64,000 nucleotides of DNA, from the NCBI GenBank assembly GCA_948470475.1, contig OX419338.1, positions 32,211,882 through 32,275,881 on the forward strand, written 5' to 3'. The stretch comes from Galaxea fascicularis (lineage: Eukaryota; Cnidaria; Anthozoa; Scleractinia; Euphylliidae). The notes beneath the pieces are model-generated. The model saw only the letters and a list, made by a program, of their open reading frames with translations, was not told where the DNA came from and did not search any database. This document shows positions 36,101 through 48,100 of the stretch, in pieces; the first letter of the stretch is position 1; each line of letters starts with the position of its first letter. A program made the translations under genes and the position numbers.

Positions 36101-39100
36101 CATTACTAGAGTTTTCTGTTAAGGTTTGTTTATTTTGTATTTCAGTGTCAGTTAATTTACACATTGTACAGGGTATTCTGTGAAGTGCAGTGCAAACTGA
36201 ATGGCCTGCATTAGAGTCATAGTACACATCCAGCTGAAGAAGAAAGAGGCAAAGAGAGTTGTTTCCACATTAATATTTTTTTGCCTGAGAGTGAGCAACA
36301 TAACATATTTACCGCGAGAAAACAAATTATAATTATTTATTATATCTTTCAGTTAGTACGCGCGTTGTGATTGGTCATTTTAGCGGGTCGTACTTCACTG
36401 TACGGCCCTCTAAATTTGAAAGTTTCCTTTTCCTCATGCCTGATTAACCACAGAGATATAATAAATATCTTACTAACCTCGTTTTCTCGGTCCGTACTGT
36501 AAGTTACGGATCCTCGTTTTTCCCGTTAATTTATGGCCCGTGCGGTTCGCGCTTGGGCCATAAGCGAACGGGAAAAAACTCGGTCCGTAACTTACAGTAC
36601 GGACCTCGAACTCGGTTGGTAAGAGGTATACGTTGTACTGTACTTGTGCATTCAGCTGTATGTTCAAGCAGTCAGCTGCAGTACTCACAATGCCCGCATA
36701 CACCTGCTGGAGTCGAAGTTTTTCTTTGATGTCGTATATTATAACTATTAATCAATACTGCGACCTCTTGATTTGGAATGTTACTTTCGGTAAACATATA
36801 ATAATTTATTAGTAACATCTTTTTGTGTAAAACTATGGCATTTTTGCTTTTGATACTTTTTTTTTGCGAAGTTTAGTACCTTATTTTGAGCTTCCTCAAT
36901 GCAAAATTGAAATACAAGTCAGGCAAATGCAGTGTGACAAGTGGGAAAATCGTAATCATAACGGTAACCAGTAGTGAAATAAGTTTGGTTTTCCACTCTT
37001 TCAGCAACTGTACATGAACTTTGTCAAGAACTGTAAGTTCATGTCTCCCAAGACAAAGCCAATCATTACTTTCATGCAGAACTCGTTGGTGGAAATATTC
37101 AGTGTGGATCATCATCTAACTTACCAGCATGGTTTTGTGTACATCAGACAGCTTGCGATTCATCTTAGAAATGCTATTGTACAGCAGAAGAAGGTAAAGC
37201 TGAATTGTGTCGATGGAACATGCTCATTTCATTGGCGTTCGCATTCCGTTTGGAAAATGAAGCATTATCTTTAGACCTTTGTTTGTTTTGTTTTGCCATG
37301 TTTCTTTGTTTTAAAGGGATGAAGAAGAGGGGATGGTGGCCTACTGATTTCTTACCTAAAGCATCACCTAAAAGATTCGCAACCAGAGAATTCCAGGGGA
37401 AAAGAATCCCTTAGATTTTCGGAAGGCATATTTTTGCAATTTTTGGCTCTTGAAAAGGTCGCCTAGCATTTTCGGGTAAGCAAATAGTTCGCAGAGAAGT
37501 TCTTCGAAGGTAACATTCGGCTAGCAATTTTTGAAATGAAGATTTAATTCCCTAAAGTTTTCGGGCACTTCAATTTTCAGCTAAGAAATCCGAACAGATC
37601 AAATTTTTCTAGCTGATTAAAACAACTCTTTAACAGTCTTTAAACGTTACAAGGAGCCTAGAAATATCCCTCAAAGGTATTTTTGCTTAATTTGCTCGTT
37701 GGGTGCCCCTGATGCTTGTACACTGTACCATACATACAGTACACCTGTTTTTATTTCCTTTGCAGGACTCTTACCAATCGGTTTATAACTGGCAGTATAT
37801 TCACTGTCTTCATCTGTGGTGTCGCGTTGTGAGTGAGGTGAAGAGCAGTGGCATCCTGGATCCTCTGATTTATCCGTTAGTACAAACTACAATCGGTGCA
37901 ATCAAGTAGGTAACCTTTTGTACGCCGACATTCTTTTGACTCGTTACGCAATCATGGGGGGGGGGGGAGATTAATCTCAAGGTCTCTCAGGACGGTTTTA
38001 CCTTGAGCGTGTGTTATCCTTAACGTAATTGTTTCCTGTTGTCTTGAAGACTTGTACCAGGAGCAAGATTTTATCCGCTGAGGTTTCACTGTATTCGTTC
38101 GCTGAATCTGCTATCCCAGGAGACTGATACATTTATACCAGTGGCACCATTCTTACTGGAGGTGAGTGTGATACGGAATCGCCAACGTCCCGTTATTTTA
38201 TTTTTACTTAACCCCTTAACTCCCAAGATCTGATGAGCAATTCTCCCTTCAATCAGCCATACATTTCCTTGTAAACTACTTAAGAGAATTTGGTGATATA
38301 TCAAGATAACACCTTCCAACAGATAAATTTGTCGATTCTTATAACCTGTTGGCTTTAAAATGTATTGAAATAGTAATGAGTAGTTACATGAATGATGCAT
38401 ATGAAAGAAATAATATGTGAACTGCGGATATGAAATCAAATGAAAGATGATCGTCGCAGTTGTGATCGCAATTTTTACAATTGCGTAAAGAAGCTTGAAA
38501 AAAATTCATGACTTCAACGGGGCTTGAACCCGTGACCTTGCGACTCCGGTGCGATGCTCTACCAACTGAGCTATGAAGCCACTGACCTTGGGAGCAGGTC
38601 AATTTTGGGTTCATATGTTCCCGTGAAAGACATGTAAGTGAATGATGCATATGAAAGAAATCATATGTGAACTGCGGATTTGAAATCAAATGAAAAATGA
38701 TCGTTGCAGTTGTGATCGCAATTTTTACAATTGCGTAAGGAAGCCTGAAAAAAATTCAGGACTTCAACGGGGCTTGAACCCGTGACCTCGCGATACCGGT
38801 ACTGAACCCAACTGCAAGGCAAATTTCATTGTACCACAGAATTTCCCTTATGTCATTGCGCGGACTAAAAAAGATGGCGCGAGCGAGCTCCCCCTTGCCT
38901 CTTGTTTCTTTTAAGGTTCGCGCGCTTTCCTCGAACACTCAGATATTTTCAGTGAGGGGGCTCGTTTCACGAAATTTCTGTTTTTCTGTCTGTTCCAGAT
39001 TCTGGATTCAGTGGAGTTCAACAAGAAAACGAAAATGTCCACAGCTAAGCCCACCGAGTTTTCTTGCATACTGAAAATCTCCAAACCGCAGCTCGGGACC

Positions 39101-42100
39101 AAACCTTTTCAGGTGAGAAAAACTTTGCCATCTGAGGTTTCTCGGCTTTCCCTTTTGTTAGAACTGGTCGGACAGACTAATCCCCTGTGACCGGCACCGA
39201 AGAGCGCGAAGTGCGAGCGCGCAGTGCGAGTGCGGGCGCGAAGTGCAAGCGCGCAGTGCGAGCGCGAGTGCGAGTGGAGCTCGCAAATCTCCCACATTCC
39301 TTCCCTTTCGGTGCAGGGTATGACGGTTATAAAGCCAGAAAAAGAAAATTCGGTGTAACCGGTATACTTCAAGATGCTCGGCTTAGTTTACAATGCTTTG
39401 TCCTTTTTGTCCTGTTATCGCCTTAACCAGCCTCCTATTTTTTTTAATTTGATTCAAGCTGTAATTAAATAGCTTGGTATAATCGCTAATTAATTCGTGT
39501 AGGTTTGAACTTCGCACCGACGTAAACAGCTACGGAGTTTATTGTCGTTTTGGTGTAGGTGTTGTAGTTTCTGCGTAGGATAGTTTTTGCTCGCGAAGCA
39601 TGTGTCAGCCCAGGCGAGAGATAAAGAAAAGGGTGACCCTAATTGAAACGAATCGAAAGTGCTGTATGTCTTTCTGATTCATAGATGTATTTTCATAGGT
39701 AAATCAGACGCTTGATAAGAAACTGGATTACGTTTCGTTGTCCAATATTATTAAGCCCAAATAACATGCAGTAAAGGAAAAATTAATCTATCCAAAATTC
39801 ACTTCTTAACATTGGATTAGTCCTTGATCTACAGCTGTCCAATCTGTTGCAAAAAGTTGCCAAGAGGCAGATTTCATAGGCTAGTTTCCAACTGGGCAAG
39901 AACGAAAGGGCATTTACCTCCGTTTTTTTTTTCTATTTACACGCTTTAAAACGATTTCTTGTTGGAGCAATAAAAAAGCAAGATTGTCGAAAGGTAAACA
40001 CTACACATTTAAACAGCAGTTTTTTGTTCTTGACTACAGGCAGAAATAAAAAGAACATATAGTTTTCGTCCTTTACTCTAAGACGGTAAAAGGTATGAAC
40101 GGATTTAAAAAGAAGAATATTAGCTCGCAATTTTGAGAAAAAACAAGCAGCTATATTAACATAACCAGAAATTCCGGACATTTGAGCCCACGCAGTAGCA
40201 CGCGGTTTGTAATGATATCCGTTGTAATCCAGGTTGTAATATCAGGTCCGTTCTAACCAAGGTTGTAATAAGGTCCGTTGTAATGCTGGTTTGTAATGAG
40301 GTCCGTTGTAACCCGGGTTGTAATGAGGTCCGTTGTAATCCAGGTTGTAATGAGGTCCGTCGTAACCCAGGCTGTAACGAGGTCCGTTGAAATGCTGGTT
40401 TGTAATGAGGTCCCTTGTAACCCGGCTTGTAATGAGGTCCGTTGTAAACGGGGTTCTAATCAGATCCGTTGTAACCCACGTAGTAATAATGTCCGTTGTA
40501 ACCCAGGTTGTAATGAGGACCATTCTAACCTGAGTTGTAATGAGGTCCGTTGTAACCCAGGTTGTAATGAGGTCTGTTATAACCCGGGTTCTAATGAGGT
40601 CCGTTGTAACCCAGGTTGTAATAAGGTCCGTTGCAACCCACGTTCTAATAAGGTCCGTTGTAACCCGGGTTGTAATAAGGTCCGTTGTAACCCAGTTTCC
40701 AATGAGGTCCGTTGTAACCCGGGTTGTAATAAGGTCCGTTGTAACCCAGGTTGTAATGAGGTCCGTTGTAACCCAGGTTCTAATAAGGTCAGTTGTAATT
40801 CTGGTTGTAATGAGGTCAGTTGTAATGCTGGTTGTAATGAGGTTCGTTGTAACCCAGGTTGTAATAAGGTCCGTTGTAATACTGGTTGTAATAAGGTCTG
40901 TTGTAACCCAGGTTGTAATGAGGTCCGTTGTAATGCTGGTTCTAATAAGGTCCGTTGTAATGCTGGTTGCAATAAGATCCGTTGTAATGCTGGTTGTAAT
41001 AAGGTCCGTTGTAATGCTGGTTGTAATAAGGTCCGTTGTAATGCTGGTTGCAATAAGGTCTGTTGTAATGCTAGTTGTAATGAGGTCCGTTGTAACCCGG
41101 GTTGTAATAAGGTCCGTTGTAACCCAGTTTCCAATGAGGTCCGTTGTAACCCGGGTTGTAATAAGGTCCGTTGTAACCCAGGTTGTAATGAGGTCCGTTG
41201 TAACCCAGGTTCTAATAAGGTCAGTTGTAATGAGGTCAGTTGTAATGCTGGTTGTAATGAGGTTCGTTGTAACCCAGGTTGTAATAAGGTCCGTTGTAAT
41301 ACTGGTTATAATAAGGTCTGTTGTAATGCTCCTTGTAATGAGGTCCGTTGTAACCCAGGTTGTAATGAGGTCCGTTGTAATGCTGGTTCTAATAAGGTCC
41401 GTTGTAATGCTGGTTGCAATAAGATCCGTTGTAATGCTGGTTGTAATAAGGTCCGTTGTAATGCTGGTTGCAATAAGGTCTGTTGTAATGCTAGTTGTAA
41501 TGAGGTCCGTTGTAACCCGGGTTGTAATAAGGTCCGTTGTAACCCAGTTTCCAATGAGGTCCGTTGTAACCCGGGTTGTAATAAGGTCCGTTGTAACCCA
41601 GGTTGTAATGAGGTCCGTTGTAACCCAGGTTCTAATAAGGTCAGTTGTAATGAGGTCAGTTGTAATGCTGGTTGTAATGAGGTTCGTTGTAACCCAGGTT
41701 GTAATAAGGTCCGTTGTAATACTGGTTATAATAAGGTCTGTTGTAATGCTCCTTGTAATGAGGTCCGTTGTAACCCAGGTTGTAATGAGGTCCGTTGTAA
41801 TGCTGGTTCTAATAAGGTCCGTTGTAATGCTGGTTGCAATAAGATCCGTTGTAATGCTGGTTGTAATAAGGTCCGTTGTAATGCTGGTTGTAATAAGGTC
41901 CGTTGTAATGCTGGTTGCAATAAGGTCTGTTGTAATGCTAGTTGTAATGAGGTCCGTTGTAACCCAGGTTGTAATAAGCTCCGTTGTAACCCAGGTTGCA
42001 ATAAGCTCCGTTGTAATTCTGGTTGTAATGAGGTCAGTTGTAATGCTGGTTGTAATGAGGTTCGTTGTCACCCAGGTTGTAATAAGGTCCGTTGTAATGC

Positions 42101-45100
42101 TGGTTGTAATAAGGTCCGTTGTAATGCTCCTTGTAATGAGGTCCGTTGTAACCCAGGTTGTAATGAGGTCCGTTGTAATGCTGGTTCTAATAAGGTCCGT
42201 TGTAATGATGGTTGCAATAAGGTCCGTTGTAATGCTGGTTGTAATAAGGTCCGTTGTAATGCTGGTTGCAATAAGGTCCGTTGTAATGCTGGTTGTAATG
42301 AGGTCCGTTGTAACCCAGGTTGTAATAAGCTCCGTTGTAACCCAGGTTGTTATAAGGTCCGTTGTAACCCAGGTTGTAATAAGCTCCGTTGTAACCCAGG
42401 TTGTAATAAGCTCCGTTGTAATAAGGTTCGTTTTAATGCGGGTTGTAATAAGGTCTGTTGTAACCCAGGTTGTAATAAGGTCCAGGGTCCGAAATTAACT
42501 TTTTTCTAAGGGAGCCAATTGGCGACTAATCTAAAAATTTTGGTCGCCAAATGGAAGGGTTTGGTCGCCAAAGACAAGTGTTAGTTTTTTTGGTTTGGTT
42601 GTATTAATTTTTCGTTTTACTCCAGTAGTTTTAATTTACGTTAATTTACAGTAAAAGCAAAAAATTTAAACTTTCTTTCACTATAATTAAACAAAATGTT
42701 TCCATTTAACACAATATTATTACATACAGCTATTAAAGCCGTGTAACGATAACATAGTCCTACATCTCAATGAGCGTGTTTGTCAACGTTCATGCGAAGG
42801 CTTCGGATTTCTTTTTCTTATTATTTCCATTTAGCAGGAATTATACTGGTCTCCTGTTAAGTTCTGTGTACTAGACATATGGGGGCCCTCTTTCAATACT
42901 TAGATTTAATCAAGTGTGCAACTCAAGTATCTGTTCTTCGCCGAAACGCAACGAAAACGCAATGACGAGAAATGTTCTAGTGCCAGGCGCTCACACTCTT
43001 TTATTGTTCGAACCAGTCCCCCACCTAAGTCAATGGCCATGATAAAAACTATAAAAACTAATTGAGTTGATTATTGACCAATACAATCGCAATGGCATTT
43101 ACTCTGTTTACTGGTATTTTGGTAAAGTATGAAAAGATCTAAATTAAGCGCGCTTGTTTCGGCTGACGCTTTATTCGTCACGACTCGCCACGATTTTCGC
43201 CACGTCACGTTTTTGCCCGCGATATCAGAATTGCGAGAAGCCGCTGAAACAATATGGCGCCGGGTAATTATGGCGATCGTAAAATCGTCGCTTTGTTTTA
43301 CTACAATTCTCCACGGCAGCTTTATGTTTTCTTTTAAAAAAAGCCCATTTACCTTGGAATTCCAAATGCCGTGGGGGCAAAAGGTTAGTCGCCTGCTGGC
43401 GACCAGTTCTAAATTTTTGGTCGCCAACGCTCAATTTTTGGTCGCATTGGCGACCAGTCAGTCGCAATGTCGGACCCTGAGGTCCGTTGTAATGCTGGTT
43501 GTAATGAGCTCCGTTATAACCCAGGTTGTAATAAGGTTCGTTGTAACGCTGGTTGTAATAAGGTTCGTTGTAACGCTGGTTGTAATAAGGTTCGTTGTAA
43601 CCCAGGTTGTAATAAGTTCCGTTGTAATCCCGGTTGTAATAAGGTCCGTTGTAACCCAGATTGTAATAAGGTTCGTTCTAATGCAGGTTGTAATAAGGTT
43701 CGTTCTAATGCTGGTTGTAATAAGGTTCGTTGTAACCCAGGTTCTAATAAGGTCCGTTGTAATGAAGGTTGTAATAAGGTCAGTTGTAATGCTGGTTGTA
43801 ATAAGGTCCGTTGTAATGCTGGTTGTAATAAGGTTCGTTGTAATGCGTGTTCTAATAAGGTTCGTTGTAATGCTGGTTCTAATAAGGTCCGTTGTAATGC
43901 TGGTTGTACTAAGGTTCGTTGTAACCCAGGTTGTAATAAGGTTGGTGTGACCCAGGTTGTAATGAGGTCCGTATTAACCCAGGTTGTAATAAGGTCAGTT
44001 GTAATGCTGGTTGTAATAAGGTCCGTTGTAACCTAGGTTGTAATAAGGTTGGTGTGACCCAGGTTGTAATGAGGTCCGTTGTAACCCAGATTGTAATAAG
44101 GTCAGTTCTAATGCTGGTTGTAATAAGGTCCGTAGTAACCCAGGTTGTAGTAAGGTCCGTAGTAACCCATTTTGTAATGAGGTCCGTTGTAACCCAGGTT
44201 CAATAAGGTCCGTTGTAACCCAGGTTGTAATAAGGTCGGTAGTAACCCATGTTGTAATGAGGTCCGTTGTAACCCAGGTTGTAATAAGGTCCGTTGTAAC
44301 CGAGGTTGTAATAAGGTCCGTTGTAATGCTGGTTCTAATAAGGTCCGTTGTAACCCAGGTTGTAATGAGGTCCGTTGTAACCCAGATTGTAATAAGGTCA
44401 GTTCTAATGCTGGTTGTAATAAGGTCCGTAGTAACCCAGGTTGTAATAAGGTCCATTGTAATGCTGGTTGTAATAAGGTCCGTTGTAACCCAGGTTGTAA
44501 TAAGGTCCGTTGTAATGCTGGTTGTAATAAGGTCCGTTGTAATGCTCCTTGTAATGAGGTCCGTTGTAACCCAGGTTGTAATGAGGTCCGTTGTAACCCA
44601 GGTTGTAATAAGGTCCGTTGTAACCCAGGTTGTAATAAGGTCCGTTGTAATGCTGGTTGTAATAAGGTCCGTTGTAATGCTGGTTCTAATAAGGTCCGTT
44701 GTAACCCAGGTTGTAATAAGGTTGGTGTGACCCAGGTTGTAATGAGGTCCGTTGTAACCCAGGTTGTAATGAGGTAAGTTGTAACCCAGCTTGTAATGAG
44801 GTACGTTGTAACCCAGGTTGTAATAAGGTCCATTGTAATACTGGTTGTAATAAGGTCCATTGTAATACTGGTTGTAATAAGGTCCGTTGTAACCCAGGTT
44901 GTAATAAGGTCCGTTGTAATGCTGGTTGTAATAAGGTCCGTTGTAACTCAGGTTGTAATGAGGTAAGTTGTAACCCAGCTTGTAATGAGGTACGTTGTAA
45001 CCCAGGTTGTAGTGAGGTCCGTTGTAACCCAAGTTGTAATAAGGTCCGTTGTAATGCTGGTTGTAATAATGTTCGTTGTAACCCAGGTTGTAATGAGGTC

Positions 45101-48100
45101 CGTTGTAACCCAGGTTGTAATAAGGTCCGTTGTAATGCTGGTTCTAATAAGGTTCGTTGTAATGCTGGTTGTAATAAGGTCCGTTGTAACCGAGGTTGTA
45201 TTGAGGTCCGTTGTAACCCAGGTTGTAATAAGGTCCGTTGTAACCCAGGTTCTAATGAGGTCCGTTGTAACCCAGGTTGTAAGGAGGTCCGTTGTAACCC
45301 GGGTTGTAATGAGGGCCTTTGTAACCCAGGTTGTAATAAGGTCCGTTGTAATCCTGGTTTGTAATGAGGTCCGTTGTAACCCAGGTTCCAATGAGGTCCG
45401 TTGTAATGCTGGTTGTAATAAGGTCCGTTGAAATGCTGGTTTGTAATGAGGTCTGTTGTAACCCAGGTTCCGATGAGGTCCGTTGTAACCCAGGTTGTAA
45501 TGAGGTCCGTTGTAACCCAGGTTGTAATGAGGTGCGTTTTAACCCAGGTTGTAATGAGGTGCGTTTTAACCCAGGTTGTAATGAGGTCCGTTGTAATGCT
45601 GGTTTGTAATGAGTTCCGTTGTAACCCAGGTTCCAATGAGGTCCGGTGTAACCCAGGTTGTAATGAGGTCCGTTGTAATGCTGGTTGTAATAAGGTCCGT
45701 TGTAACCCAGGTTGTAATGAGGTCCGTTGTAATGCTGGTTTGTAATAAGGTCCGTTGTAACCCAGGTTGTAATAAGGTCCGTTTTAACCCAGGTTGTAAT
45801 GAGATCCGTTGTAACCCAGGTTTCAATGAGGTCTGTTGTAATGCCGGTTTGTAATGAGGTCTATAGTAACCCAGGTTGTAATAAGGTCCGTTATAACATA
45901 GGTTGTAATGGAGTCCGTTGTAACCCAGGTTGTTATGAGGTCCGATGTAACCTAGGTTGTAATGAGGTCCATTATAACCCAGGTTGTAATGAGGTCGGTT
46001 GTAATGCTGGTTTTAATGAGGTCAGTTGTAACCCAGGTTGTAATGAGGTCTTTTGTAACCCGGGTTGTAATGAGGTCTGTTGTAACGTGGGTTGTAATGA
46101 GGTCTGTTGTAATGCTGGTTTTAATGAGGTCTGTTGTAACATAGGTTGTAATGAGGTCTGTTGTAACCCGGGTTGTAATAAGGTCCTTTGTAATGCTGGT
46201 TGTAATGAGGTCAGTTGTAACCCAGGTTGTAATGAGGTCCATTGTAACCCGGGTTGTAATGATGTCCGTTGTAACCCAGATTGTAATGATGTCCATTGTA
46301 ACCCGGGTTGTAATTAGGTCCGTTTTAATGCTGGTTTGTAATAAGGTCTTTTCTAACCCAGGTTGTAATAAGGTCCGTTGTAATGCTGGTTGGTAATAAG
46401 GTCTGTTGTAACGCAGGTTGTAATAAGGTCCGTTGTATCCCAGGTTGTAATGAGGTCGGTTGTAACCCAGGTTGTAATGAGGTCCGTTGTAACCCAGGTT
46501 TTAATGAGGTCAGTTGTAACCCAGGTTGTAATGAGGTCCGTTGTAGCCCGGATTGTAATGAGGTCAGTTGTAACCCGGGTTGTATAGAGGTCCGTTGTAA
46601 CCCGGGTTGTAATTAGGTTCGTTGTATCCCAGGTTGCAACTAGGTCCGTTGTAATGCTGGTTTGTAAAGAGGTCTGTTGTAACGTGGGTTGTAATGAGGT
46701 CTTTTGGAATGCTTGGTTGTAATAAGGTCTGTTGTAATGCTCAAGTCAACTGTATAAAACACTTTCATTTGATGGCGCTTAAATTTATTATTCCGTTTGC
46801 GCAGGGAAACCATTTTTCTCATACAGCATAATAAGGTCAGTGTATGATCTTAGGAAAGTCCTGCCGGCATTGTTCCGAACCACTTTAACTCTCAAAATCT
46901 GATTAGCAATTCTCCGTTCAAGCTGCTATGCATTTCTTTGTGAATTACTTGAGAGAATTTGGTGTTGCATAAAGTAAACACCCTCCAACTGATAAATATC
47001 ACTATTCTCATTACCTGTTTACCTTATGATGTATTGAACTGATTGTGGGAAGAAGTTACATGTTTACCACCCCTGGATGTCAAAGCGTTAACTTCCTTTA
47101 TTTGGTTTGCTTTCTCTAGAGGCAACCACCCTCCGTGATAAAACTTTTTAGGAATACACGCTTCTTGAATTTCTTTCAAACGCTGAGACTCAATTACCCA
47201 AATCACCGTTTGAATCTGAAAGTCGGTGAAGTGTCTGATATTGTTTTCTATCTTGGTAAGTCGCAGCGTTTCGTCATCGATGGCTCTTTCACTAGAAAAA
47301 CATGAAAGCAAAACGGTATGTTTCAGCGATCGAGTAATCGAATACACTGCATGTAGTCATTTGACTCGCGTTCTCAGTCGATTGCCAGCGATCACCTGCA
47401 GTTTTCTGTTTAAGGAAAGAGGGCACTGATTGGCGAGTTGGACCTTCGCATGATGTCGATGTTGTAGGTTAAATAGGCACATTTTAAGAATGCATAATTA
47501 TTTTTAGTACTTTTCTTTCTTCTAAGCATAAGTAAGTTTAGCGGGCTGTGAACGATAACAGCTCAGCAGTAGCATTTCTTCTATACCTCAAAACGCACCG
47601 AAATGATTTTCGAAAGCGCTCGAGGCGCCAGGCATAAATTAAAGGATCGAGAAGCGAAGATAAAAACAGGATGTCATTAGTTATCAAGTGATATATCAAG
47701 AACGACACCGATGTTTTGCAACTGCATAGCAACCATAAATGAACCTTCACAAAATACGGGGCAAAACAAGTGTAAAATGTAATCAGAACCAGACCTATCG
47801 TTACTGCTAATCTGCGTTCTCTTTCCAAGTTCCTTCGTGTATTTTGCGCCGAGGACTTCGAAGGGGAAATCCGATTCAAACTTTGAAGTTTTTTGGACAG
47901 TTTCCTGAAAATCAGAATATACACCAGAGTCAAGACGATTGCAGGGATTAAAAAGTGCGAATAGCAGTAAGCGAACAGAAAGTTCAACTTCTTCACGCCC
48001 GCAATGGGCAACACCGTTAGAAACAACGCGTTGATCCAAATGACAGCGATGCCGAACTTCGCTCTCCTTACAGTGACTCTTGTGCTGTAGTTAAATGGGT

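Noticed and set aside
38510..38580. A functional tRNA gene on the minus strand
   Set aside because: Acceptor and T arms pair, but the anticodon stem does not. A SINE body follows and a second truncated copy lies next to it.
40296..42509. 737-, 652- and 609-codon ORFs and related frames as repeat-protein genes
   Set aside because: They follow from a 27-bp period with few stops and occur on both strands at once. They read through an unrelated transposon, and lie inside an intron.
43129..43950. 273-codon ORF in the insert and array
   Set aside because: The frame joins non-coding transposon sequence to satellite repeat and has no domain.
40206..46742. CRISPR array
   Set aside because: Units are contiguous and lack unique spacers; the context is a eukaryotic intron.
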